Assembly: GCA_948469375.1 (NCBI GenBank) | Contig: CAOKLO010000006.1 | Span: forward strand, 1 to 64,000 | Direction of reading: 5' to 3' | DNA length: 64,000 nucleotides | DNA from: an uncultured bacterium | Lineage (GTDB): Bacteria; Bacillota; Clostridia; Oscillospirales; Oscillospiraceae | In this document: in pieces, positions 16,197 to 26,852 of the stretch | Layout of the letters: the number at the start of each line of letters is the position of its first letter | How positions within the stretch are numbered: the first letter of the stretch is position 1 | Notes under the pieces: generated by a model | Database searches by the model: none | What the model was told of the DNA's origin: nothing | The model's input: only the letters and a program-made list of their open reading frames with translations | Translations under genes and position numbers: made by a program

Positions 16197-17567
16197 ATGG
16201 CAAAACAAAAACCCCGCACCCTGTCCGGGTTTATGGAGCTGCTTCCCGCCCGGCAGATGCAGTTTGAGCGGATGGCGGAGCTGCTGCGCAAATCCTACTC
16301 CCTCTATGGCTTTACTCCCCTGGATACCCCCATCATTGAGGCCAGCGAGGTACTGCTGGCCAAGGCGGGCGGCGAAACGGAAAAGCAGATCTACCGCTTC
16401 AGCAAAGGGGACAGCGATCTGTCCCTGCGGTTTGATTTGACTGTGCCCCTGGCAAAATATGTGGCCCTGCACTACGCCGACCTATCCTTCCCCTTCCGCC
16501 GGTTCCAAATCGGCAAGGTATACCGGGGAGAGCGGGCCCAGCGGGGTCGTTTTCGGGAGTTCTATCAGGCGGACATCGACGTCATCGGCGACGGAAAGCT
16601 AGATATCGTCAACGAGGCGGAGATCCCCTCCATCATCTATCAAACCTTTACCAGCCTGGGGTTGAAACGATTTCAGATTCGGGTAAACAACCGCAAGGTG
16701 CTCAACGGCTTTTACGCCATGTTGGGTCTGACGGAAAAGGCCGGAGACGTGATGCGCACCGTGGACAAGCTACCCAAGATCGGCGCGGACAAGATCCGGG
16801 AAATCCTCATGGATGAGGAGATTGCCCTCACCGGGGAGCAGGCAGACGAAATTTTGAAGTTCATTTCTATTACTGGAAGTAATAATGATGTCCTAAACGC
16901 CTTAGAGGAATACAAGGGCCGCCATGAGCTGTTCGACCAGGGGCTGGACGAGCTGAACACGCTGGTAAAATACCTGGGCGCTTTCGGCGTCCCCGAGGAC
17001 AATTTTGCTGTGGACCTGACCATTGCCCGGGGTCTGGACTACTATACCGGCACCGTGTATGAGACCTTCATGACCGACCACCCGGAGATCGGTTCCATCT
17101 GTTCCGGGGGTAGATATGATAACTTGGCGGAATACTATACCGATAAACAACTACCAGGTGTCGGTATCTCCATTGGTTTGACCCGCCTGTTCTATGTGCT
17201 GGAGGAGCAGAAGTACCTAAACGACCGGCTCATTACCTCCCCTGCCGACGTGCTCATCCTGCCCATGACGGACGACCTCTCCCCTGCCATCGCGTTCGCG
17301 ACAAAGCTTCGCGCCGCCGGGGTGCGGGCCCAGCTCTACACCGAACAGAAAAAGTTCAAGCAAAAGATGACCTACGCCGACCGGCTGGGCGTCCCCTATG
17401 CCGCCTTCTTGGGAGAGGACGAAATCTCTCAGGGCAAGGTATCGCTGAAGGACATGACCAGCGGAGAGCAGCAGCTCCTGCCCGTGGAGGAGGCGCTGGC
17501 CGCCGTCTTAAAGGCACTGGAGGCCAACGAGAGCGCCGCCCCCATTCAGGAGCCGGAAAAGGTCTGA
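16197..17567 (+). CDS. hisS: Histidyl-tRNA synthetase
   Basis: Class II synthetase for tRNA-His, 456 residues. Motif 1 is near TPIIEASEVLLAKAGGE. Motif 2 reads FQIGKVYRGERAQRGRFREF. The histidine-binding LDYYTGTVYE lies at about residue 280, SICSGGRYDNLAEYY and motif 3 GVGISIGLTRLFYVL follow, and an anticodon-binding domain closes the protein (PADVLILPMTDD... to QLLPVEEAL). AAAGGAG precedes the ATG. This enzyme carries the substantive HisRS motifs and is not a HisZ-type paralogue. A small sigma/anti-sigma operon follows. Confidence 0.96.
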   Translation: MAKQKPRTLSGFMELLPARQMQFERMAELLRKSYSLYGFTPLDTPIIEASEVLLAKAGGETEKQIYRFSKGDSDLSLRFDLTVPLAKYVALHYADLSFPFRRFQIGKVYRGERAQRGRFREFYQADIDVIGDGKLDIVNEAEIPSIIYQTFTSLGLKRFQIRVNNRKVLNGFYAMLGLTEKAGDVMRTVDKLPKIGADKIREILMDEEIALTGEQADEILKFISITGSNNDVLNALEEYKGRHELFDQGLDELNTLVKYLGAFGVPEDNFAVDLTIARGLDYYTGTVYETFMTDHPEIGSICSGGRYDNLAEYYTDKQLPGVGISIGLTRLFYVLEEQKYLNDRLITSPADVLILPMTDDLSPAIAFATKLRAAGVRAQLYTEQKKFKQKMTYADRLGVPYAAFLGEDEISQGKVSLKDMTSGEQQLLPVEEALAAVLKALEANESAAPIQEPEKV

Positions 17568-17594
17568 AAATAGTTGCCGCCTATGGGAAAAATC

Positions 17595-17620
17595 TGTAAC
17601 AAAACCGCCTCTCCCGCGTT
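17595..17620 (+). promoter_or_regulatory. Possible ECF-type autoregulatory promoter
   Basis: TGTAAC (17595-17600) and CGTT (17617-17620) with a 16-base spacer resemble SigW/SigX-type promoters of Bacillus. The distance to the sigma start codon is short (about 20 bases), so this is tentative. Confidence 0.35.
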
Positions 17621-17638
17621 AATGAAGGGGGTGGAGCT

Positions 17639-18142
17639 ATGCCTTTTGAGAAGATTTACCAGCGGTATTTCCGGGACGTCTACCGCTTCACCCTGGGTCT
17701 GACCCAGGATGAGGCGCTGGCGGAGGAAATCACCCAAGAGACCTTCTTCAAGGCCCTCAAAGCTGTGGACCGCTTCGACGGGTCCAAGGATATCCGGGCC
17801 TGGCTGTTCACCATCGCCCGCAACGCCTATTACTCCTACTGCCGGGCCCACAAGCGCACCTTATCCCAGGAGGACCTGCCCCAAGAGTTGCCGGACAGCG
17901 TGCGCATCGAGGAGCGCATTGAGGACGAGGAAAGCGCCTTTGCCATCCACCAGTTTCTGCACGCCATGGAGGAGCCTTACAAAGAAGTGTTCTCCCTGCG
18001 GGTGTTCGGGGAGCTGCCTTACGAGAAGATCGGGCGGCTGTTCGGCAAGAGCGCCAATTGGGCGCGGGTGACATTCTACCGGGCAAAGTTACAGATTACA
18101 GCGCATATGGAGGCAATTGACCATGAAAGAAATGGATTGTAA
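17639..18142 (+). CDS. ECF-type RNA polymerase sigma factor
   Basis: A 167-residue ECF sigma. Region 2 is at about 5-75 (FEKIYQRYFRDVYRFTLGLT, then LAEEITQETFFKALKAVDRF and IRAWLFTIARNAYYSYCR). Region 4 is at about 105-160 (MEEPYKEVFSLRVFGELPYE, then IGRLFGKSANWARVTFYRAK). GGGGGTGGAG precedes the ATG. The anti-sigma gene overlaps it by about 20 bases. It resembles the small SigW/SigM-like group that answers cell-envelope stress; the actual regulon is unknown. Confidence 0.9.
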   Translation: MPFEKIYQRYFRDVYRFTLGLTQDEALAEEITQETFFKALKAVDRFDGSKDIRAWLFTIARNAYYSYCRAHKRTLSQEDLPQELPDSVRIEERIEDEESAFAIHQFLHAMEEPYKEVFSLRVFGELPYEKIGRLFGKSANWARVTFYRAKLQITAHMEAIDHERNGL

Positions 18143-18842
18143 CGTCATTCGGGACCTGCTGCCCCTGTATGAGGACAACATGGCCAGCCGGGAAACCCAG
18201 GAGCTGGTGCGGGAACACCTGAAGGACTGCTCCGCCTGCCGGGAGGAGCTGCGGAAAATGCGCACTCCGGTATCCATTCCGCCGGATGAGGATCAGGACC
18301 TGTGGAAAAAATTTATTCAGCGCCGGGACCAGCTGCGGCGAAAGCGGAATATCAGGATCGCCTGCGTATTCTCGGTACTGGCGGCTGTGTTTCTGTTCTG
18401 CCTGTGGTATACCCGGCCGCAGAGCTTGGCCGACGTCACTGGAGCGGATGCGGCCCTTGACAGTGGATGGCTCACCATGGCCGATATCAACTGGAATGCT
18501 GAAACCGCCGCGGAAAAGCTGGGATATGACCATTGGGACCTCACAACGGAGAACGCGGCGGACGCCGTCAACCACTTATTTTTCAATCTTCTGGAGCAAT
18601 ATACCCTTCGCGCCAGTTTAAGCAGCTTGCTTCCCCGCGACCAAATCTCCATGGGGGGAAGAGATACGCTTTGTCTGGTCATAAAAGAAGGAGAAGAAAA
18701 TTTTCGACTCTTTTATTTCTCTGACAACGGCAAAATCTACACGCCCTCTCAGTATGGATGGGACGTCTATTACTGCGACCCCGCGCTGCATGACGCGCTG
18801 GCACCACTTATTCAAGAGTATGGGACGCTCCAGGAAGAATAA
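18123..18842 (+). CDS. Zinc-binding (ZAS-type) anti-sigma factor
   Basis: A 239-residue single-pass membrane protein translated from within the end of the sigma gene. The first 45 residues hold the ZAS zinc motif: Cys in MDCNVIRDLLPLYEDN, then HLKDCSACREEL (HxxxCxxC). This domain clamps the sigma factor. A membrane helix lies at about 77-97 (IRIACVFSVLAAVFLFCLWY) and an extracytoplasmic domain of about 140 residues follows. ATG 18123 is chosen for its GGAGG 9 bases upstream. Release of the sigma probably needs signal-driven proteolysis, which is inferred from the family. Confidence 0.88.
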   Translation: MKEMDCNVIRDLLPLYEDNMASRETQELVREHLKDCSACREELRKMRTPVSIPPDEDQDLWKKFIQRRDQLRRKRNIRIACVFSVLAAVFLFCLWYTRPQSLADVTGADAALDSGWLTMADINWNAETAAEKLGYDHWDLTTENAADAVNHLFFNLLEQYTLRASLSSLLPRDQISMGGRDTLCLVIKEGEENFRLFYFSDNGKIYTPSQYGWDVYYCDPALHDALAPLIQEYGTLQEE

Positions 18843-18889
18843 CAAAAAATTATAAACTATATTTATTATACAAATTGGAGTTGATTTCA

Positions 18890-20668
18890 ATGGTTCAATC
18901 ACGCACCCACACCTGCAACGACCTGCGCACGGACCACGTAGGCCAGCAGGTGAAGCTCGTCGGCTGGATGGAGAACGTCCGGGAGGTGGGCCAGAATCTG
19001 GCCTTTGTGGTCCTCCGGGATTTTTATGGCACTACTCAGGTGGTCCTTGAGACCGAGGAGATGATGTCCGCCGTCAAGGGACTGAACAAAGAGTCCACCA
19101 TCTCGGTGGAGGGCGTGGTCCGGGAGCGGGACAGCAAAAATCCCAAGCTGCCCACTGGCGACATTGAGGTGGTCCCCAGCAAAATCGAGGTGCTGGGCCG
19201 TTGCCAGCACAACGAGCTGCCCTTCCAGATCAACCGTTCCCGGGAGGCCGACGAGACCCAGCGGCTGAAATACCGCTATCTGGACCTGCGCAATCCGGAG
19301 GTGAAAAACAACATCATTCTCCGGTGCAATGTGGTGGCTGCCCTCCGCGCTGCCATGCTGGAGGAGGGATTTTTAGAGATCACCACCCCCATCCTCACCG
19401 CTTCCTCCCCCGAGGGCGCCCGGGATTACCTGGTGCCCTCCCGCAAGCACCCGGGTAAGTTCTATGCTTTACCCCAGGCGCCCCAGCAGTTTAAGCAGCT
19501 GCTCATGGCCTCCGGCTTCGACAAGTATTTCCAAATTGCCCCCTGCTTCCGAGACGAGGATGCTCGGGGCGACCGCTCCCCCGGCGAGTTTTATCAGCTG
19601 GATATGGAAATGGCCTTTGCCAGTCAGGAGGACGTGTTCGCCGTGCTGGAGCGGGTACTCCCCCCCATTTTTGCCAAATACGGCAAGTACCACACGGCCT
19701 CCCAAGCCCCGTTCATGCGCATCCCCTACCTGGAGGCCATGGACAAGTACGGCTCTGACAAGCCGGACCTGCGCATTGACCTGACCCTGACTGACGCGAC
19801 GGAGTTACTGGCCGGCTGCGGCTTCCAGCCCTTTGAGCATCAGACGGTGAAGGCCATCGTGGTGACGGACTTCCAGGGCACCCGGAAACAGATCGACAAG
19901 CTGTGCTCCGACGTGGAGGTTCAGTCCGGGGAAAAAGCCTACTGGTTCCGCTATGACGAGAATAAGGAGATTGTGGGCGGTATCGCCAAGTTCGTCCAGC
20001 CCATCAAGGATCAGGTGGTGGAGGCGTTGGGTCTCATCCCCGGCTGCTTCGTGGGGCTGACCGCAGGCAAACTGCTTACCGCCCAGAAAACTGCGGGTGT
20101 GCTCCGGAACAAGCTGGGCGCGTTCTGCCCCGGCCACATGGATGTGGAGCGTTACGAATTCTGCTGGATCGTGGAGTTCCCCATGTACGAGATTGGGGAG
20201 GAATCCGGTGAGCTAGAGTTCTGTCATAACCCCTTCTCCATGCCCTCCGGGGGATTGGATACCATTGAAAAGGCCATCCGGGGGGAGCTCGACCCCCTGA
20301 GCATCACCGCCGACCAGTACGATCTGGTATGCAACGGCGTGGAGCTGTCCTCCGGCGCGGTGCGAAACCACGACCCGGAGATCATGATCAAGACCTTCTG
20401 GATGGTGGGCCTGGGCGAGGAGGACGTAAAAGCCAAGTTCCCTGCCATGTACAACGCCTTCACTTATGGCGCGCCCCCTCATGCGGGCATCGCCCCGGGC
20501 GTGGACCGTATGGTCATGCTGCTGGCCGGAGAGGACTCTATCCGGGAGATTATCCCCTTCCCCATGAACAAGAACGCTCAGGACATGATGATGGGCGCGC
20601 CGAGCTTTGTGGAGCAGAGGCAATTGGACGAGCTCAACATCGTCTGCACCAAAAAGGAAGAGGAATAA
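18890..20668 (+). CDS. aspS: Aspartyl-tRNA synthetase
   Basis: Class II synthetase of the long bacterial type, 592 residues: N-terminal OB-fold anticodon domain (about 1-105), catalytic core, and the GAD insertion (about 285-420). The motif 2 region reads CFRDEDARGDRSPGEFYQLD, and motif 3 lies in APPHAGIAPGVDRMVMLLAG. The SPGEFYQLD version of motif 2 is one I associate with alphaproteobacterial enzymes rather than the QPEFTQ form common in Bacilli. ATG 18890 follows TTGGAG; TTG 18875 upstream is less likely. A strong terminator follows directly. Confidence 0.95.
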   Translation: MVQSRTHTCNDLRTDHVGQQVKLVGWMENVREVGQNLAFVVLRDFYGTTQVVLETEEMMSAVKGLNKESTISVEGVVRERDSKNPKLPTGDIEVVPSKIEVLGRCQHNELPFQINRSREADETQRLKYRYLDLRNPEVKNNIILRCNVVAALRAAMLEEGFLEITTPILTASSPEGARDYLVPSRKHPGKFYALPQAPQQFKQLLMASGFDKYFQIAPCFRDEDARGDRSPGEFYQLDMEMAFASQEDVFAVLERVLPPIFAKYGKYHTASQAPFMRIPYLEAMDKYGSDKPDLRIDLTLTDATELLAGCGFQPFEHQTVKAIVVTDFQGTRKQIDKLCSDVEVQSGEKAYWFRYDENKEIVGGIAKFVQPIKDQVVEALGLIPGCFVGLTAGKLLTAQKTAGVLRNKLGAFCPGHMDVERYEFCWIVEFPMYEIGEESGELEFCHNPFSMPSGGLDTIEKAIRGELDPLSITADQYDLVCNGVELSSGAVRNHDPEIMIKTFWMVGLGEEDVKAKFPAMYNAFTYGAPPHAGIAPGVDRMVMLLAGEDSIREIIPFPMNKNAQDMMMGAPSFVEQRQLDELNIVCTKKEEE

Positions 20669-20670
20669 CA

Positions 20671-20700
20671 AAATCCCCCTCTCTGACGGGAGGGGGATTT
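20671..20700. terminator. Bidirectional terminator after aspS
   Basis: AAATCCCCCTC pairs with GAGGGGGATTT around an 8-base loop, between aspS and a convergent small gene. Confidence 0.88.
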
Positions 20701-20703
20701 ATC

Positions 20704-20871
20704 CTATTTACTTGCGCCATCCAGCACTGTTTTCAGATCGGAATCCATCGCGGCCCTCCACCCGGCGGCAAAAGCGCTGCGAATCAGGGCAAACAAGGCA
20801 TCATTGACCCTCTCACATTCATCGTCATCCAAAAAATCCGACAGGGCTTTATCAAATTCAATTTCATTCAT
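20704..20871 (-). CDS. Small acidic hypothetical protein (55 aa)
   Basis: Not recognised. The 55-residue product is MNEIEFDKALSDFLDDDECE.. and ends in ..DLKTVLDGASK; the N-terminal half is acidic and the centre is a predicted amphipathic helix (ALFALIRSAFAAGWRAA). The start at 20871 follows GGTGATACT; an in-frame extension to 20916 lies within the promoter. It is divergent to a ribbon-helix-helix gene and shares a palindromic operator with it, a layout common to toxin-antitoxin or plasmid-type control pairs, though neither partner resembles a known toxin. Confidence 0.6.
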   Translation of the reverse strand: MNEIEFDKALSDFLDDDECERVNDALFALIRSAFAAGWRAAMDSDLKTVLDGASK

Positions 20872-20887
20872 AGTATCACCATATCTT

Positions 20888-20928
20888 ATTGTATATGATT
20901 CAATATGAGATGTCAATATTATATTGAC
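20888..20928 (-). promoter_or_regulatory. Promoter with overlapping palindromic operator
   Basis: On the minus strand TTGACA (20911-20916) and TACAAT (20888-20893) are 17 bases apart. The -35 box overlaps a perfect 8-1-8 palindrome GTCAATATTATATTGAC (20912-20928), a likely binding site for the divergent ribbon-helix-helix protein. Confidence 0.72.
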
Positions 20929-20957
20929 TAAAATGCTATGATTGGACAGGTGATGTT

Positions 20958-21116
20958 ATGAAACCCTTGAAAGTACGGATCAGTATTACTCTTGACGATC
21001 CCATCTATCAAAAAATCAGAGGTTTGGCCGAATATGACGACCGGTCGGTATCCAGCTATATCAACCTTGCTCTCAGGGACCATCTGGAGCAGTTGGAGCG
21101 GGAAGAAGCGGAATAG
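20958..21116 (+). CDS. Ribbon-helix-helix (CopG/Arc-type) DNA-binding protein
   Basis: A 52-residue gene: ATG 20958, stop TAG 21114-21116. The N-terminus KPLKVRISITLDDPIYQKI is a beta strand plus first helix of the ribbon-helix-helix fold, and RSVSSYINLALRDHLEQL is the second helix. Such dimers bind palindromes in their own control regions, here 20912-20928. The AGGTGATGTT ribosome site precedes the start. It is divergent to the 55-residue acidic protein. Antitoxin or simple autoregulator cannot be separated from sequence alone. Confidence 0.75.
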   Translation: MKPLKVRISITLDDPIYQKIRGLAEYDDRSVSSYINLALRDHLEQLEREEAE

Positions 21117-21120
21117 AGGA

Positions 21121-21147
21121 AAAGCGCCGGGACACTCCCGGCGCTTT
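21121..21147. terminator. Bidirectional terminator
   Basis: AAAGCGCCGGGA and TCCCGGCGCTTT form a perfect 12-bp stem with a CAC loop between the ribbon-helix-helix gene and rnhA. Confidence 0.9.
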
Positions 21148-21149
21148 CC

Positions 21150-21587
21150 TTATTTCAGCTTTTGCCACTCCCCCACCGCCAATTCGTCGCAGCGGTTGTT
21201 ATAGGGGTTCTCGGCGTGGCCCTTGACCCAGTGGAGTCTAACCGTATGCGTTTCGCACAGCTCCAGCAGGCGCTCCCACAGGTCGGGATTCAAGGCGGGT
21301 TTTTTGTCTGACTTCACCCAGCCCCGGGCCTTCCAGCCCCGGGCCCAGCCCTTTTCCAGCGCGTCGATCACATATTTGGAATCGGAATAGAGGTCCACGG
21401 CGCAAGGCTCCTTCAGAGCCTCCAGTCCCTTAATTACGGCGGTCAGCTCCATGCGGTTGTTGGTGGTCTTTTGCTCGCCGCCGCTGAGCTCCTTTTTGTG
21501 TTCACCGAACATCAGGATAGCTCCCCAGCCGCCGGGGCCGGGGTTGCCGGAGCAGGCGCCGTCGGTATACAGGGTAACAGCTTTCAT
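21150..21587 (-). CDS. rnhA: Ribonuclease HI
   Basis: Cleaves RNA in RNA-DNA hybrids, removing R-loops and primer remnants. The 145-residue protein has the full active site: [16 protein letters not shown] (first Asp), [16 protein letters not shown] (Glu), [11 protein letters not shown] (Asp) and NNRCDELA (last Asp), with [12 protein letters not shown] before it. The start at 21587 is the canonical [10 protein letters not shown]; upstream frame is not conserved. It is the last gene of the minus-strand run from dnaA and ends at a bidirectional terminator. Confidence 0.95.
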   Translation of the reverse strand: MKAVTLYTDGACSGNPGPGGWGAILMFGEHKKELSGGEQKTTNNRMELTAVIKGLEALKEPCAVDLYSDSKYVIDALEKGWARGWKARGWVKSDKKPALNPDLWERLLELCETHTVRLHWVKGHAENPYNNRCDELAVGEWQKLK

Positions 21588-21589
21588 GA

Positions 21590-22027
21590 CTATGATTTCC
21601 TTCTCTCCAAAATGGTCCAAAGCAAAGCGATGCCAAAGGGAACCAGCGTGCAAAGGCTGTACGTTCCCACAGCCCAAAAACCACCGTCCGCCATCACATA
21701 GGAATACCTCATGGCCACCAGCAACGGGCCGAGAAGCATAAAAGCAAGCAGTACGGCCAGCTTCAGGAGAAACCGGCGGCGGTTTTTCAAATTTTTCCGG
21801 CGGTACAGCAGGTACGTCCCGCCAAAAGCCAATATCATTGCAGACCCGGCAAGAATACCAAACGCCCGCTCCCAAGCGCAGCGCAGCGCCAGGACATTGT
21901 TCTCGTACTCTATGCCGAATACGCCCTCTATCACCAGCACAAGGCCAGATACCACTCCAACCAACAGCACCCTTGAGCCGGCAAAATTCATATAGAGGTC
22001 CCCGAGCAAGCCACGCAAATCCCTCAC
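21590..22027 (-). CDS. Four-helix membrane protein of unknown function
   Basis: Not recognised; 145 residues. Four hydrophobic segments are visible ([60 protein letters not shown] and [18 protein letters not shown]) with a basic loop [10 protein letters not shown]. The GTG at 22027 is chosen because AAGGAGG lies 8 bases upstream; the TTG at 22048 lies before that site. It sits between gyrA and rnhA and is probably cotranscribed with gyrA. Confidence 0.68.
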   Translation of the reverse strand: MRDLRGLLGDLYMNFAGSRVLLVGVVSGLVLVIEGVFGIEYENNVLALRCAWERAFGILAGSAMILAFGGTYLLYRRKNLKNRRRFLLKLAVLLAFMLLGPLLVAMRYSYVMADGGFWAVGTYSLCTLVPFGIALLWTILERRKS

Positions 22028-22065
22028 GCGGTCCGCCTCCTTATACAACCGTCAGGGGGCGCGCT

Positions 22066-24582
22066 TTATTCCCCGCCGCCGGTTTCCTCCTCCGGCTGGG
22101 GCTCGTCCTCTCCCGGCTCCTTTTCCGCCAGGGACAGGGCAATGACCCGGTCGCCCTCTTCCTTAAACCGCATCACGATGACACCCATGGTGGACCGGCT
22201 TGCCATACGGATTCCGTCCACATCGGTACGAATCAGCGTTCCGGATTGCGTGACCAGCAGCAGATCCTCACTGCCGTCCACCACCTTGACGCCCACCACC
22301 GGTCCGGTCTTTTCCGTGATAAGGTAGTTCTTCATACCCATACCGCCCCGGTTGTGGACGGTGTACTCCTCCACCGGAGTACGTTTACCAAAGCCGTTTT
22401 CCGTAATGGTCAATACCGCCCTGCCCGGCTTGGCCCGGGCTGCGTCCACCACATAATCTCCAGCGCGCAGGCGAATGCCCCTTACACCCATGGAATTGCG
22501 CCCGGTGGGCCGCACCTGGTTTTCATCAAAGACCACCGCCATACCGTCATGGGTGGCAATGAGCATATTTTGGCGCCCGTCGGTCTCCCGCACCTGGATC
22601 AGTTCGTCTCCCTCGTCCAACAGAATCACCCGCAGGCCGTTGCTGCGCAGGCTGCGCAGCGCGGAGGCGTTCAAACGCTTCACGGTGCCGTTCCGGGTAA
22701 ACATGGTCAGGTAACGGGGCTCCTCGCCCTCGCTGATGTCCCGGGTATGGATCATCACCGCCACCCTCTCGCCCTGCTCCACCTGGAGCACGTTGACGAT
22801 ATTGGTGCCCCGGGCGGTACGGCCCGCCTCCGGGATTTCATAGCCCTTTTTCCGGAATACCCGCCCCTTGTCGGTGAAGAACAGGATATAGTCGTGGGTA
22901 GAGGCGGTGAACACGGTGTTCACATAGTCCTCCTCCCGGGTGGCCATGCCCTTTTTGCCCATGCCGCCCTTACCCTGAGCGGCGTATTCGCTGGCGGAGG
23001 TGCGCTTGATATAGCCGTTGGCCGTCATGGTGAAAACGGATTGTTCCTCCTCAATCAGGTCCTCAATGTCGATCTCGTCGGCCACATCCTGAATCTCAGT
23101 AATGCGGTCGTCACCGAACTTGTCCCGGATGGCAATGAGCTCATCCTTCAGCACGCCCTTGAGCTTTTCCTCACTGGCCAGAAGCTCCTGGTAATAGGCG
23201 ATTTTCGTCTCGATTTCCTTGTACTCCGCCTCCAGCTTTTCCCGATCCAAGCCCTGCAAACGGCGCAGTTGCATTTCCAAAATGGCCTGGGTCTGAACCT
23301 CGTCCAGGCCGAAGCGCTCCATCAACCGCTCTTTCGCGTCGTCATAGCTGGAACGGATAATATGGATGACCTCGTCGATGTTGTCCTGAGCAATAATCAG
23401 GCCCTCCAACAGGTGGGCCCGCTCTTGGGCCTTTTTCAGGTCGTATTCGGTGCGGCGGCGGATAACCTGCTCTTGGAAAGCAATATACTCGTCAAGGATA
23501 TTCCGCAGGGACAAAATACGGGGCTGCTTCTGGTTGTCCACCAGGGCAAGCATAATGACGGAGAAATTGGACTGCATGGCGGTCTGCTTGAACAGCTTGT
23601 TCAGCACCACCTGGGGGTTGGCGTCCTTTTTCAGCTCGATGACAATGCGCATACCGTTGCGGTCTGTTTCGTCCCGCAGGTCGGAAATACCCTCCAGGCG
23701 CTTGTCCTTCACCTGGTCGGCAATGTTGCGGATCAGCTGGCGCTTGTTCACTTGATAGGGCAGCTCCGACACAATGATCCGAGTGCGGTCCTTGCCGAAC
23801 TCCTCAAACTCGGTGCGGGCCCGCAGGACAATCTTGCCCCGCCCAGTGGCATAGGCAGCTCGGATGCCAGACCGGCCCATGATGATCCCCTTGGTTGGGA
23901 AATCCGGACCCTTGACGTGCTCCATCAGGTCAGAGAGGGTAGCGTGTTCGTTATCCAACACGCAGATGGTGGCGTTGATGACCTCCCGCAGATTGTGAGG
24001 CGGGATATTGGTAGCCATACCCACGGCGATGCCGGAGGAACCGTTTACCAGCAGGTTGGGGAAACGGCTGGGGAGCACCTTCGGCTCCAGCCGACTTTCA
24101 TCGTAGTTAGGTTCCCAATCCACGGTATCCTTGTCGATGTCCCGGAGCATCTCGTTGGAGAGCTTGGACAGGCGCGCCTCGGTATAACGGGCGGCGGCGG
24201 GGGGATCGCCGTCCACGTTGCCGAAGTTGCCGTGGCCCTCCACCAGGGGACATCGCATGGAGAACTTCTGGGCCAGACGGACCACCGCGTCATAAATGGA
24301 CGCGTCTCCGTGGGGGTGGTAATGGCCCATCACGTCGCCCACACAGGTGGCGGATTTTTTGAAGGGCTTGTCCGAGGTCTGCCCGCCCTCGTACATGGAG
24401 TACAGGATGCGGCGATGGACAGGCTTTAACCCGTCCCGCACGTCCGGCAGGGCGCGGCCCACGATGACGCTCATGGCATAGTCCTTATAGCTCTCGGTCA
24501 TCTCCTTAACCAGCTCGGACTGTGTGATAACTTGATTGGGGAATGCAATATCCTCCGGTTTATAGCTTCTGTTGTGACCCAT
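22066..24582 (-). CDS. gyrA: DNA gyrase subunit A
   Basis: Breakage-reunion subunit of gyrase, 838 residues. The winged-helix domain carries [16 protein letters not shown], and AARYTEARL contains the catalytic Tyr (about residue 134). The C-terminal half is the DNA-wrapping beta-pinwheel with the GyrA box QGKGGMG. The quinolone region reads [10 protein letters not shown]: Ala94 sits where E. coli has Ser83, while Asp98 (Asp87 in E. coli) is kept. GAGGAGGTGA precedes the ATG and gyrB ends 14 bases upstream. The tail is acidic. Confidence 0.97.
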   Translation of the reverse strand: MGHNRSYKPEDIAFPNQVITQSELVKEMTESYKDYAMSVIVGRALPDVRDGLKPVHRRILYSMYEGGQTSDKPFKKSATCVGDVMGHYHPHGDASIYDAVVRLAQKFSMRCPLVEGHGNFGNVDGDPPAAARYTEARLSKLSNEMLRDIDKDTVDWEPNYDESRLEPKVLPSRFPNLLVNGSSGIAVGMATNIPPHNLREVINATICVLDNEHATLSDLMEHVKGPDFPTKGIIMGRSGIRAAYATGRGKIVLRARTEFEEFGKDRTRIIVSELPYQVNKRQLIRNIADQVKDKRLEGISDLRDETDRNGMRIVIELKKDANPQVVLNKLFKQTAMQSNFSVIMLALVDNQKQPRILSLRNILDEYIAFQEQVIRRRTEYDLKKAQERAHLLEGLIIAQDNIDEVIHIIRSSYDDAKERLMERFGLDEVQTQAILEMQLRRLQGLDREKLEAEYKEIETKIAYYQELLASEEKLKGVLKDELIAIRDKFGDDRITEIQDVADEIDIEDLIEEEQSVFTMTANGYIKRTSASEYAAQGKGGMGKKGMATREEDYVNTVFTASTHDYILFFTDKGRVFRKKGYEIPEAGRTARGTNIVNVLQVEQGERVAVMIHTRDISEGEEPRYLTMFTRNGTVKRLNASALRSLRSNGLRVILLDEGDELIQVRETDGRQNMLIATHDGMAVVFDENQVRPTGRNSMGVRGIRLRAGDYVVDAARAKPGRAVLTITENGFGKRTPVEEYTVHNRGGMGMKNYLITEKTGPVVGVKVVDGSEDLLLVTQSGTLIRTDVDGIRMASRSTMGVIVMRFKEEGDRVIALSLAEKEPGEDEPQPEEETGGGE

Positions 24583-24596
24583 TTTGCGTCACCTCC

Positions 24597-26564
<1,968 letters not shown>

Positions 26565-26570
26565 TTATGC

Positions 26571-26840
26571 TCAGTTATCAAAAATCGCGCCGCTCTCCGC
26601 CCTTTTTTGCAGGGTGGCGGAGGCAAGCTGGGTGATATAAATAACGGGGGGATTGTCTCCCTCCCGGGTCAGAACAAAGGAACGAGGCAGGTCGTCGCCC
26701 ACCGCGATCACCCGGCCCTCTAGCTCCGCCTGCTCCAGAAAACGGCGGGTGCGGAAGGACCAGGTGGTGTTGTCTAGGTCAAAGACACCGATCACGGCGG
26801 CCTCCGGCACCATGACGGATTGTCCTAAATGAAGATACAT
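26571..26840 (-). CDS. remB: RemB-like regulator (YaaB, DUF370 family)
   Basis: An 89-residue protein starting MYLHLGQSVMVPEAAVIGVF, which matches the YaaB/RemB family; in Bacillus RemB and RemA take part in control of biofilm matrix genes. The family has no classic helix-turn-helix. Its place between recF and gyrB is exactly the conserved Firmicutes origin order. This copy has a Ser/Arg-rich middle and ends with TLQKRAESG. Regulation of matrix genes in this organism is inference. Confidence 0.85.
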   Translation of the reverse strand: MYLHLGQSVMVPEAAVIGVFDLDNTTWSFRTRRFLEQAELEGRVIAVGDDLPRSFVLTREGDNPPVIYITQLASATLQKRAESGAIFDN

Positions 26841-26852
26841 ATCAAGCCTCCG

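Noticed and set aside
21838-24429. 863-residue open frame on the plus strand
   Set aside because: It is antisense to gyrA, has low-complexity His/Gly/Gln-rich translation and no ribosome site; a GC-rich shadow of a real gene.
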